A stretch of DNA of 6,299 nucleotides. It comes from Eudoraea sp. (GTDB lineage Bacteria; Bacteroidota; Bacteroidia; Flavobacteriales; Flavobacteriaceae). The notes under the pieces are model-generated. The model had not been told where the DNA came from and did no database searches. It saw nothing but the letters and a program-made list of their open reading frames with translations. Each line of letters opens with the position of its first letter. Position 1 is the first letter of the stretch. The position numbers were made by a program, and so were the translations under genes. Positions 1 to 5,226 of this stretch are shown here, one piece after another. The stretch spans positions 1 through 6,299 of the forward strand of contig JABDPH010000455.1 of the NCBI GenBank assembly GCA_013042925.1. The letters run 5' to 3'.

Positions 1-20
1 TCCTTAAACTATTTTAAGGG
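1..20 (-). terminator. Possible terminator stem after the DUF819 gene, cut by the window edge
   Basis: Bases 2-8 (CCTTAAA) pair perfectly with 13-19 (TTTAAGG) around a 4-base loop, and a T-G wobble at 1/20 could add one more pair. The stem lies 3 bases past the DUF819 stop codon at 23-25 on the minus strand. Whether a T-run follows cannot be seen because the window ends. The stem is A+T-rich, so the call is tentative. Confidence 0.35.
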
Positions 21-22
21 TA

Positions 23-1156
23 TTACAACAAGTACACTACCAGGAACCCTAAATATGTTCCCAGGGCATTCCCTAAGGTACCCACCAGGATTGCCGGTAC
101 AATGAGTTCTTTCCTATGAAAGGTTTCAGCGAGGGCTATAGCGGTTGTACCACCCCCAATGTTCGCCTGACTCACAATGGAAATCATTTCCCAATCTCTA
201 TAGACCAACCCCCCCAGCAAAATAACGATAATTCCATGCAAGAACACAGCAATAGCTGCAAAGGCAAGTAATGAGAGTCCTACTTCCTGTAATTCTATAA
301 CCGCACTTATTTCACAGTATGCACCAATAACGGCAAGAAAGAGATAGACAAGATACAACCCAAGGAAATGACTCCCTTGTAACCTCGCAACAAACTTGGT
401 TTGTGCCAGGAGTATCCCAATGGTCGAAAGCGTTAAAATAGCTGGAATTTTAGGAACAAGTTCGCTAATTACCTCTGAGATATAATAGGATCCTATCCCC
501 AGAAAAAGCAACCAGATAAGGGAATGGAAATTCAGGTGCTCTTTGTCCTCCCCCTCCATAGTTTTGGTGGTGGTTTTGACACGTTTATCTTTCCATAACT
601 TTCTTAAAATAGCTGGAAATGCCAGCGTAACAATAATCCAAAGGGTAGTAATTACGTTGTCCACAGCAATAGTACCGGCATAGAGAAATCCACGTTCCTG
701 AAAATCATATTCAATGGCAATGGCATTGAAGTTAACACTACCTCCGGTATAGGTACCCGTAAGCATCCCGGCAATAATGTTGCCATCTTCTCCCAGTACT
801 TCTTGGGGTGAAATTAGAAACCACGCTGCCAGGATTCCCAGGGTAGTTGCCAATGAACCGATTAAAAATAATATGATCATGGGAGCCCCTGCCTTTTTAA
901 TGGAAGTTAAATTTACCCCCAACAACAAGTAAAAAATTGAGATAGGAGCTACATAGGTAAAAATTCCATCATAGAGGGGTATTGCATTGGACGCAGATGG
1001 CAGTAGGCCAGTATTTGCAAGGACTGCAGTAAAAAGTATCACTAAAAGGGCTGCCCCTAATTTTTTCCCCGGTGTTGTCTTGGCAGCATAAACGGCTGCA
1101 ATCACCATAAAGCACAAGAGTGCCAGTACATACACAGGGTTTTGAATGAAATTCAT
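23..1156 (-). CDS. DUF819 family multi-pass membrane protein (YjcL-like)
   Basis: This 377-residue protein is made almost entirely of hydrophobic helices, roughly ten or eleven membrane segments, broken by one charged cytoplasmic-type loop at about residues 185-208. Two glycine-rich breaks, GTYTGGSVN (134-142) in the first half and ANIGGGTTA (331-339) in the second, occupy comparable places. This suggests the inverted two-fold repeat known from secondary transporters of the GltS/BASS type. A further glycine motif lies at GTLGNALGTYLG (359-370). DUF819 proteins are uncharacterised membrane proteins with presumed transport function; the substrate is unknown and none can be read here. The ATG at 1156 is preferred because the first membrane helix begins within ten residues of it. 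Only weak ribosome-binding sequence (AGGCG) precedes it. The next gene upstream on the same strand, DUF2267, is separated by 101 bases holding a large hairpin, so co-transcription is doubtful or conditional. Confidence 0.9.
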   Translation of the reverse strand: MNFIQNPVYVLALLCFMVIAAVYAAKTTPGKKLGAALLVILFTAVLANTGLLPSASNAIPLYDGIFTYVAPISIFYLLLGVNLTSIKKAGAPMIILFLIGSLATTLGILAAWFLISPQEVLGEDGNIIAGMLTGTYTGGSVNFNAIAIEYDFQERGFLYAGTIAVDNVITTLWIIVTLAFPAILRKLWKDKRVKTTTKTMEGEDKEHLNFHSLIWLLFLGIGSYYISEVISELVPKIPAILTLSTIGILLAQTKFVARLQGSHFLGLYLVYLFLAVIGAYCEISAVIELQEVGLSLLAFAAIAVFLHGIIVILLGGLVYRDWEMISIVSQANIGGGTTAIALAETFHRKELIVPAILVGTLGNALGTYLGFLVVYLL

Positions 1157-1194
1157 CGCCTAAAGATATCAAAAAGAAGGTACTCAATCTTCAT
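1153..1194 (-). other. Possible 13-codon leader ORF ending on the DUF819 start codon
   Basis: On the minus strand an ATG at 1194-1192 opens a 13-codon frame (MKIEYLLFDIFRR). Its TGA at 1155-1153 overlaps the DUF819 ATG as ATGA. Its start lies in the loop of the hairpin at 1171-1222, and the frame then runs down the 3' arm of the stem. AGGA sits only two bases before the ATG, too close for a normal ribosome-binding site. A frame this short could arise by chance; translational coupling to DUF819 is inferred only from the overlap. Confidence 0.15.
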
Positions 1195-1222
1195 GTCCTG
1201 TTGTTTTGAGTACCTACTTTTC
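1171..1222 (-). terminator. Long hairpin between DUF2267 and DUF819, terminator or attenuator-like
   Basis: Bases 1178-1187 (AGGTACTCAA) pair perfectly with 1206-1215. After one A-A mismatch (1177/1216) the pairing continues with 1171-1176 against 1217-1222, giving 16 pairs around an 18-base loop. On the minus strand the 3' arm ends in a T-rich run (TTCTTTTT). This looks like an intrinsic terminator for DUF2267, whose stop is 36 bases upstream. It ends only 14 bases before the DUF819 start codon, so it would also lie in the leader of any DUF819 transcript that begins farther upstream. Confidence 0.6.
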
Positions 1223-1257
1223 AATATCCTTTTTGGTCAGCCTTCAGTTGGCATCAC

Positions 1258-1710
1258 CTAAAACATAATATTGGAATACACCATACTTTTTAGGTCCTTT
1301 GGCAATGAGTCGCGAATATCTTCCATTTCCCCAAGAGAAATATATCTTCTTAAATAAATGAACGTAGTATCTATATAGCGTTCTGCCACCTCGTCGTTAT
1401 ATTCAAAGTCATTTATGGCGGCAGGCCCATCGTGCTTACGTACCAGTTCTATAAATTCGGCCATTCTTTTAACCTTGGGTTTCTCCTTTCGAAGTGCCCA
1501 TCCATGCACATAAACACCTTTTAAAAACATAGGTAGTTGCGCCATAAACTGCATTGATTCCTGTGGAGGAATAATGTCGCGCAAGGCATGTAAAATTGCT
1601 GATAGGATCCTACCGGCTTTATCTCTGTCGGTACCAAGATTCATCTCTCTGGTATATTCTTTAAGGAATGTATTCCCTTCTTTTGCGTATAAATTAAAGT
1701 TTAGTGCCAT
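1258..1710 (-). CDS. DUF2267 domain protein
   Basis: A 150-residue, predominantly helical, soluble protein without signal peptide or membrane segment. It matches my memory of DUF2267: an N-terminal helix pair with an RxLSAxLHALRD-type stretch (about 34-45), a PPQES turn, the FMAQLPMFLKGVYVHGW region (about 55-71), and a second half ending in ISLGEMEDIRDSLP (about 124-137). That ending mirrors the first half, as expected for a family built of two similar helical bundles. The biochemical function of DUF2267 is not established; the family is often found near stress and envelope genes. The ATG at 1710 is the only good start. Its leader lacks a Shine-Dalgarno but ends in ACTAGG. It is transcribed divergently from uspA, and a Crp/Fnr-type inverted repeat lies 56 bases upstream of its start. 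Confidence 0.85.
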   Translation of the reverse strand: MALNFNLYAKEGNTFLKEYTREMNLGTDRDKAGRILSAILHALRDIIPPQESMQFMAQLPMFLKGVYVHGWALRKEKPKVKRMAEFIELVRKHDGPAAINDFEYNDEVAERYIDTTFIYLRRYISLGEMEDIRDSLPKDLKSMVYSNIMF

Positions 1711-1735
1711 CCTAGTTGTTTTTATGGTTCAGGAA

Positions 1736-1743
1736 TAAAATTG
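1736..1743 (-). promoter_or_regulatory. Weak candidate -7 box for DUF2267
   Basis: On the minus strand this reads CAATTTTA and matches four of six fixed positions of the Bacteroidota TAnnTTTG element. It is listed only because it sits at the 36.5-bp distance from the operator centre (1772.5) seen at the other promoters. On its own it would not be called. Confidence 0.25.
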
Positions 1744-1765
1744 AATTAAAACTTTTAGTTACCAA

Positions 1766-1779
1766 ATGACGTGCGTCAT
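1766..1779. promoter_or_regulatory. Crp/Fnr-type inverted repeat, DUF2267 side
   Basis: ATGAC-GTGC-GTCAT is a perfect 14-bp inverted repeat (ATGACG/CGTCAT with a 2-base centre). The 5-N4-5 layout is that of Fnr-like operators (TTGAT-N4-ATCAA), with C in place of T. It lies in the divergent DUF2267/uspA region, nearer to DUF2267. It shares its core TGAC-N4-GTCA with the sites at 3239 and 5764. Confidence 0.6.
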
Positions 1780-1844
1780 CTCAAATAAGCTTGCTACTAT
1801 TTCTTTTCCACAGCATTGCCCATAATTAGAATTCTGAAAGTCAA

Positions 1845-1858
1845 CTGATGAAAATCAT
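1845..1858 (+). promoter_or_regulatory. Crp/Fnr-type operator upstream of uspA
   Basis: CTGAT-GAAA-ATCAT carries a perfect TGAT-N4-ATCA core, identical in its fixed bases to the classical Fnr core. Its outer bases are C and T, like the hsp20 site read in its own direction (CTGAC...GTCAT). The centre (1851.5) is 36.5 bp before the last base of the candidate -7 box at 1881-1888. Confidence 0.55.
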
Positions 1859-1880
1859 AGGGTGTCCGTGCTGTGATTCC

Positions 1881-1888
1881 TACCTTCC
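1881..1888 (+). promoter_or_regulatory. Candidate -7 box for uspA
   Basis: TACCTTCC agrees with TAnnTTTG at four of six fixed positions and resembles the TACCTTGG box of the YtxH operon. No TTG lies at the usual -33 distance; the operator at 1845-1858 ends two bases before that place. The expected transcript start is about 1892, giving an 18-base leader. Confidence 0.4.
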
Positions 1889-1909
1889 TATATCCATAAA
1901 AACAGCACC

Positions 1910-2788
1910 ATGAAAAAAATACTCCTACCCACAGATTTTTCAGCTAGTGCATGGAATGCCATCGTTTATGCCATAGCTCTTTTTAAAAATGAAGCCTGTA
2001 CATTTTATTTATTGCACACCTACACCCCAGCCTTTTATCGTATGGACTACCTTATTGGAGGCCCCATCATTAGCGCTATCCCCGATAATGAAGTGAATTT
2101 ATCTGTAGCTGGTCTGGAGCATACACTCACTAAAATAAAAGCGGAATATCACAATCCAAATCATACGTTTAAACTTCTCTCGGCCTTTAATATTCTCACC
2201 CACGAGATCAATGACCTTACAGCTCGTAAGGGTATAGATCTAATTGTAATGGGTACTCAGGGAGCTACCGGTGCCAAAGAACTATTTTTGGGCAGTAATA
2301 CCGTGTATGTCCTAAGAAAGGCAATAGCTCCGGTATTGGTAATTCCTGAAAACCGGGCATTTGCACCTATGATGAACATGTTATTCCCTACCGACTATAA
2401 AACAAAGTACAAGAAAAAGGAGCTGCAGAATATTACAACGATCGCCAAAATGTGCAACGCCAGTATTACCATTCTCCATGTGAAAGAAGAGTACGATCTT
2501 TCTGAAGACCAATTGACCAATAAGGAGCATTTAGCTCATCTACTGGGTGCTGTTCCCCACATCTTTGTAGAGGACAAAGGGAAACTAATGCCAGGAGCAG
2601 TAATCGATTATATAGAAAATGAGCACATAGACCTTCTTGCGATGATGAATAGGAAACACTCTTTCTTAGATCGCCTTTTTGTGAAGCATAATGTAGACCA
2701 AATTAGTTTTAAGGTACAGGTTCCCTTTTATGTGATCAGAGATACTGCTGAAGTAACTTCTATGTCCACGGAAGAAAGTATAGTATAG
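1910..2788 (+). CDS. Universal stress protein, tandem UspA domains
   Basis: A 292-residue cytoplasmic protein with two Usp domains, roughly residues 1-146 and 153-278. The first opens with the typical KKILLPTDFSASA strand and carries the ATP-binding signature G-2x-G-9x-G-S as GTQG (115-118) followed by GS (128-129), so it probably binds ATP. The second repeats the opening as MNMLFPTDY but has MMNRKHSFLDRLFVKH where the glycine signature should be, so nucleotide binding is probably lost there. This asymmetry is common in Bacteroidota two-domain Usps as I recall them. Such proteins support survival under starvation, redox or low-oxygen stress; the exact target here is unknown. The ATG at 1910 follows an A-rich leader without a clear Shine-Dalgarno. 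The gene is divergent from DUF2267 and convergent with the lipoprotein gene, so it is probably monocistronic, under the Fnr-like operator at 1845-1858. Confidence 0.93.
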   Translation: MKKILLPTDFSASAWNAIVYAIALFKNEACTFYLLHTYTPAFYRMDYLIGGPIISAIPDNEVNLSVAGLEHTLTKIKAEYHNPNHTFKLLSAFNILTHEINDLTARKGIDLIVMGTQGATGAKELFLGSNTVYVLRKAIAPVLVIPENRAFAPMMNMLFPTDYKTKYKKKELQNITTIAKMCNASITILHVKEEYDLSEDQLTNKEHLAHLLGAVPHIFVEDKGKLMPGAVIDYIENEHIDLLAMMNRKHSFLDRLFVKHNVDQISFKVQVPFYVIRDTAEVTSMSTEESIV

Positions 2789-2790
2789 CC

Positions 2791-2824
2791 CAACACCCTT
2801 CTTAGTTATTTCTTTTGGGTGTTG
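2791..2824. terminator. Bidirectional terminator hairpin between uspA and the lipoprotein gene
   Basis: CAACACCC (2791-2798) pairs perfectly with GGGTGTTG (2817-2824) around an 18-base A/T-rich loop. It lies just after the uspA stop (2786-2788) and overlaps the last codons and stop of the lipoprotein gene (stop at 2804-2802). The following bases (TTCTG on plus, GGCTATAC on minus) give only a weak T-run, so termination efficiency is uncertain. Confidence 0.5.
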
Positions 2825-3191
2825 TTCTGTTGCTACGACCCCTGTTAGCCCGGTATTGGTCATGATACCTGGCAATGTTATCATCCCGGTAATTTCTAAC
2901 CCGGACATACCTCGATCTGTTAAAATTAATATGTCTATACCTCGGAGGTAAGACCGTTACCCGAACCCAACTATTGATGTCCCAATAAATATATGTACTG
3001 GCCGTAATGTCGTAATATATGCTGTATTCAGGGAAATATACATAGCGTACCAGTTCCAATCTGTTAGGATAGAACCAAGGCGGAGGTGGAGTATCGAGTC
3101 TGGATGATACAATCACCGGACCACAACTAAGTAGTGCAAATGCTCCACTAAACAACAGTATCATCACCATTTTTCTTTTTGCTTTCATCAT
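2802..3191 (-). CDS. Small tyrosine/arginine-rich lipoprotein of unknown function
   Basis: A 129-residue exported protein. Residues 1-22 form a lipoprotein signal peptide: basic MMKAKRK, a hydrophobic stretch, then L-L-S-Cys with the acylated cysteine at 23. The mature part begins with a proline-rich linker (PPPPWFYP, about 35-42). A core very rich in Tyr, Trp and Val follows (about 47-85) and looks like short beta strands. The tail, from about 84 on, is strongly basic, with many Arg and Asn residues. I do not recognise a named domain. A start at M2 is equally possible. The gene diverges from the YtxH operon and shares its Crp/Fnr-type operator, which suggests an envelope role under the same condition. 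The basic tail might contact nucleic acid, acidic lipid or polysaccharide, but this is inference. Confidence 0.8.
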   Translation of the reverse strand: MMKAKRKMVMILLFSGAFALLSCGPVIVSSRLDTPPPPWFYPNRLELVRYVYFPEYSIYYDITASTYIYWDINSWVRVTVLPPRYRHINFNRSRYVRVRNYRDDNIARYHDQYRANRGRSNRTTPKRNN

Positions 3192-3208
3192 ATGTGATTT
3201 TATGACTT

Positions 3209-3216
3209 CAAAATAA
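3209..3216 (-). promoter_or_regulatory. Candidate -7 box for the lipoprotein gene
   Basis: Read on the minus strand this is TTATTTTG, five of six fixed positions of TAnnTTTG. Its last G (3209) is 36.5 bp from the operator centre at 3245.5, the same as for hsp20. No TTG is seen in the -33 place. The predicted transcript start near 3205 leaves a leader of about 13 bases. Confidence 0.5.
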
Positions 3217-3238
3217 AGTAGTCTAAAAAGATTTTGGA

Positions 3239-3252
3239 ATGACCAAGGTCAT
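3239..3252. promoter_or_regulatory. Crp/Fnr-type operator shared by the lipoprotein gene and the YtxH operon
   Basis: ATGAC-CAAG-GTCAT is a perfect inverted repeat that extends to AATGACC/GGTCATT at 3238-3253, 16 bp with a 2-base centre. It lies midway in the divergent region and is symmetrically placed: a -7-like box ends 36.5 bp away on each side (3209 on minus, 3282 on plus). One bound dimer could therefore serve both promoters. Confidence 0.65.
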
Positions 3253-3274
3253 TTCATATCGGAAAGTGTTGAAT

Positions 3275-3282
3275 TACCTTGG
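3275..3282 (+). promoter_or_regulatory. Candidate -7 box for the YtxH operon
   Basis: TACCTTGG matches five of six fixed positions of TAnnTTTG and ends 36.5 bp from the operator centre at 3245.5. The place for a -33 TTG abuts the operator and has none. Transcription would begin near 3286, leaving a 48-base A-rich leader before the ATG at 3334. Confidence 0.5.
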
Positions 3283-3333
3283 TTCATAAGAAAGAATAAA
3301 AAATTATTTGTTAATCATAAAAACCCAAAAATC

Positions 3334-3663
3334 ATGTCAGACAACAGTGGAAACGTCTTATTAGCCCTTTTAACAGGAGCAGCGATAGGAGCAGGTATTG
3401 GAATTTTGTACGCACCGGATGAAGGTAAAAAAACACGCAAAAAAATTAAAACCAAAGTAGTAGATGCTAAGCACGATATTACTGAAAGATTAACACATGC
3501 GAAGGATGAGCTTACCAAAACCGTTGAAGAAAAGAAAGAGGCCTTTGAGCACAAACTTGAAGACACTATTTCCAACATGAGTTATAAAGCAGATGATATC
3601 ATCGCTACTTTAGAACGAAAATTGGAAGAAATTAAAGTTAAAAACGCGAAACTTCACAAATAA
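3334..3663 (+). CDS. YtxH-like membrane-anchored stress protein
   Basis: A 109-residue protein with one N-terminal membrane segment (about 8-26) made of a glycine zipper, GAAIGAGIGIL. LYAPDEGKKTR (about 25-35) follows, the junction typical of YtxH-family proteins. The rest (about 36-106) is charged, heptad-like and probably a long coiled coil. YtxH proteins are small general-stress membrane proteins; Bacillus YtxH is induced by general stress, and the analogous DUF883/YqjD proteins of enterobacteria tether ribosomes to the membrane in stationary phase. Whether this one does so is not known. The ATG at 3334 has no Shine-Dalgarno but a very A-rich leader, usual in this phylum. It is first in a three-gene operon, with only six bases before the next ATG, and lies downstream of a Crp/Fnr-type operator. 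Confidence 0.88.
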   Translation: MSDNSGNVLLALLTGAAIGAGIGILYAPDEGKKTRKKIKTKVVDAKHDITERLTHAKDELTKTVEEKKEAFEHKLEDTISNMSYKADDIIATLERKLEEIKVKNAKLHK

Positions 3664-3669
3664 GTTCTC

Positions 3670-4020
3670 ATGGCTTTAAAAGAATTAAAATATAACATTT
3701 CCGAGATTGATGATCATTTTAATTCGTATGTGGAGGAGAGCGTTGAATACGCCAAGCTAAAGAGCTTCAAATTATCCATGGTCATGGTGACCTATTTTGC
3801 CAAGTTGTTTATTGTTGGCACTATTGGATTATTGGCACTCCTGCTCTTAAGCTTGGCTGCTTCTTTGGCGCTGGGTACAATAGTGGATAATACAATGCAC
3901 GGTTTTGTGATCATGGGACTCGTCTATGTCCTTTTGGGTATTGTTCTCTATATATTCAGAGAAAAGATCCATAGGCCCATACTACGAATGTTCTCAAAAA
4001 AATTTTTTGATACACCATGA
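3670..4020 (+). CDS. Two-TM protein, holin superfamily III / YqjE-like
   Basis: A 116-residue protein. Residues 1-36 are an amphipathic, acidic N-terminal region. Two strongly hydrophobic segments follow, at about 38-70 (leucine- and alanine-rich) and 76-96, separated by a short turn (IVDNTMHG). The tail is basic (FREKIHRPILRMFSKKF). This size and topology fit the phage-holin-3_6/YqjE-like group, which despite its name is found in bacterial stress operons and is not evidence of a prophage. The molecular function is unknown. It begins six bases after the YtxH stop, and its stop overlaps the next start (ATGA at 4017-4020), so the three proteins are probably made together and translationally coupled. 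Confidence 0.8.
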   Translation: MALKELKYNISEIDDHFNSYVEESVEYAKLKSFKLSMVMVTYFAKLFIVGTIGLLALLLLSLAASLALGTIVDNTMHGFVIMGLVYVLLGIVLYIFREKIHRPILRMFSKKFFDTP

Positions 4021-4259
4021 AAAAAATGTACGACTCTTTCGAAGAAATAGATCAGCAACTTCAGATATTGGAATTGCAGAGAAAGTTAGATTGGGAACAT
4101 ATAAAACTCAACAGTCAGGCTATTAAATCAGCTGTATACCCGGCCCACTTATCTCAAAGAATAGAATATATGCTGCAACAAACAGCAATCACTTTTGTAT
4201 TAAGAAAACTTCAGAAATACATTCCCAGAAAGAAACAAAAAGAAATAGAACTTCCATAA
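4017..4259 (+). CDS. Small soluble third protein of the YtxH operon (possibly DUF6327)
   Basis: An 80-residue protein without membrane segment. MYDSFEEIDQQLQILELQRKL is a charged, probably helical N-terminus. A middle section follows (about 35-62), and the basic tail reads RKLQKYIPRKKQKEIE. From memory it resembles the short Bacteroidota family DUF6327, whose members sit after YtxH and holin-like genes; I could not check this. The start overlaps the stop of the previous gene (ATGA). An alternative ATG three codons in (4026) is possible. The position matches the third gene (yqjK) of the enterobacterial yqjDEK set, although no sequence similarity is claimed. A role as cytoplasmic partner of the two membrane proteins is inferred from the operon alone. 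Confidence 0.75.
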   Translation: MKKMYDSFEEIDQQLQILELQRKLDWEHIKLNSQAIKSAVYPAHLSQRIEYMLQQTAITFVLRKLQKYIPRKKQKEIELP

Positions 4260-4263
4260 AAAG

Positions 4264-4280
4264 ATACGTTCTTAACGTAT
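4264..4280. repeat. Perfect short inverted repeat after the YtxH operon
   Basis: ATACGTT and AACGTAT pair perfectly around CTT, five bases after the stop at 4259. No T-run follows on the plus strand; on the minus strand CTTTTTATGG follows. It may be a weak 3' hairpin for the operon or a protein-binding palindrome upstream of the patatin gene; the sequence does not decide between them. Confidence 0.4.
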
Positions 4281-4335
4281 AATGGCCCGTTTATTTTAGC
4301 CAGAAGACAGATCTCCCGTTTAGGTAAAGATTAGA

Positions 4336-4343
4336 TACCTTTA
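4336..4343 (+). promoter_or_regulatory. Weak candidate -7 box for the patatin gene
   Basis: TACCTTTA matches five of six fixed positions of TAnnTTTG and lies 21 bases before the ATG at 4365. The -33 region has only a TTT-containing stretch (CCGTTTAGG), and no Crp/Fnr-like repeat lies at the distance found for the other genes. Confidence 0.25.
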
Positions 4344-4364
4344 TGGTGTACTAATTTAATCGAA

Positions 4365-5141
4365 ATGAAAACAGGTTTGGTACTTTCTGGTGGTGGTGTG
4401 CGCGGTATAGCCCATATTGGAGCCATTAAAGCACTTGAAGAACACGGTATTATCCCAGATATTATTGCAGGCACCAGTGCCGGAGCCATCGTAGGCGCAT
4501 TGTATGCTGGTGGTAATACTCCTGAAGAGATATTGCATTTCTTTAAATCGGTGAATCCATTTAGCATCAGCAACTACGCAGTAAACAAACCCGGCTTTGT
4601 AAATTCAGAAAAATTATATCCCCATTTTAAAGCAGTATTGCCTCAGGATACTTTTGAAGCGCTTAAAATTCCGTTAGTCGTTACCGCTACTAATATCCTG
4701 GAGGGCACCTTACAAGTGTTCCGCAAAGGGGCACTCATACGTGCCGTGATAGCTTCCGCTGCCTTTCCCGGAATTTTTACCCCGGTTCGCATAGGAGATG
4801 ACCATTATGTGGATGGTGGTACTTTAAATAATTTTCCTGCAGATCTCATCCAACAGGAGTGTAATTCACTTATAGGGGTACATGTAAATCCATTTGAGAA
4901 AGTAGCTTTAAAAGATCTTAAATATTTCTACAATGTAGTGGAACGATCTTTTCAAATACGAAGTGCCATGGAATCCATGACCAAATTTTCTATGTGCGAT
5001 CTCGTAATTTGTCCTGAGGATCTGGGAAATTTTAGTACGTTTTCTATGAGGGAGATGGACAAAATATATCTATTGGGGTATACTGCAACTAATAAGGCTT
5101 TAGCTACATCAAAAGGAAAGGCCTTGATGAAGGCCTTGTAA
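4365..5141 (+). CDS. Patatin-like phospholipase
   Basis: A 258-residue single-domain protein containing all catalytic blocks of the patatin/RssA group. The oxyanion-hole glycine motif is GGGVRG (9-14), the nucleophile elbow is GTSAG (36-40, Ser38), the conserved middle block is SAAFPGIFTPV (131-141), and the catalytic aspartate lies in DGG (150-152, Asp150). It should act as a serine-aspartate dyad lipid acyl hydrolase on phospholipids or other acyl esters; the real substrate is not known. There is no signal peptide or beta-barrel domain, so it is probably cytoplasmic, of the short RssA-like type. The ATG at 4365 leads directly into the first beta strand (KTGLVLSGGG), so the start is secure. 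It has its own 105-base upstream region and no sign of the shared operator, and converges on hsp20. Confidence 0.93.
   Translation: MKTGLVLSGGGVRGIAHIGAIKALEEHGIIPDIIAGTSAGAIVGALYAGGNTPEEILHFFKSVNPFSISNYAVNKPGFVNSEKLYPHFKAVLPQDTFEALKIPLVVTATNILEGTLQVFRKGALIRAVIASAAFPGIFTPVRIGDDHYVDGGTLNNFPADLIQQECNSLIGVHVNPFEKVALKDLKYFYNVVERSFQIRSAMESMTKFSMCDLVICPEDLGNFSTFSMREMDKIYLLGYTATNKALATSKGKALMKAL
5118..5137 (+). repeat. Duplicated palindrome at the 3' end of the patatin gene
   Basis: AAGGCCTT occurs twice, separated by GATG. Each copy is itself palindromic, so the unit is both a direct repeat (encoding KALMKAL, the last residues of the protein) and a stable 8-bp stem with a 4-base loop. It ends one codon before the stop. 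It could protect the mRNA 3' end or help termination, but no T-run follows. Confidence 0.5.
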
Positions 5142-5147
5142 AATAAC

Positions 5148-5208
5148 CATACCCTCTCATCACAGTCCCAGTAATCTATCGACAATCATCAGGTGACAAA
5201 AGGGTATG
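5148..5208. repeat. Stem structure in the convergent gap between patatin and hsp20
   Basis: CATACCCT (5148-5155) pairs with AGGGTATG (5201-5208). After a symmetrical 4x4 internal loop, TCAC (5160-5163) pairs with GTGA (5193-5196), leaving a 29-base apical loop. It fills most of the 85-base gap between two converging genes, so a bidirectional 3'-end role is plausible. The large loop and missing T-runs make it weaker than the hairpin at 2791-2824. Confidence 0.3.
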
Positions 5209-5226
5209 TACTCCTAAAAGAGACTA

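Noticed and set aside
969..1187. Open frame of 72 codons overlapping DUF819 on the same strand
   Set aside because: It is out of frame with a well-supported membrane protein, is cysteine-rich without a recognisable pattern, and starts at a TTG inside the hairpin.
1868..1908. Inverted repeat GTGCTGT (1868-1874) / ACAGCAC (1902-1908) just before the uspA ATG, a possible translation-blocking hairpin
   Set aside because: The loop is 27 bases, and if the -7 box at 1881-1888 is right, the 5' arm is not transcribed.
3303..3310. ATTATTTG with a TTG 21 bases upstream as alternative promoter of the YtxH operon
   Set aside because: It matches only four of six -7 positions, while TACCTTGG at 3275-3282 matches five and has the same operator spacing as hsp20.
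3779..3793. Palindrome-like GGTCATGGTGACC inside the holin-like gene
   Set aside because: It does not have the 5-N4-5 operator geometry and lies in coding sequence; likely chance.
3670..4020. Holin-like protein as evidence of a prophage
   Set aside because: No endolysin or other phage gene is nearby; YqjE-like proteins of this type are chromosomal and sit in stress operons.
4322..4340. Short repeat AGGTA/TACCT upstream of the patatin gene
   Set aside because: Only five pairs around nine bases, overlapping a possible -7 box; no different from chance.
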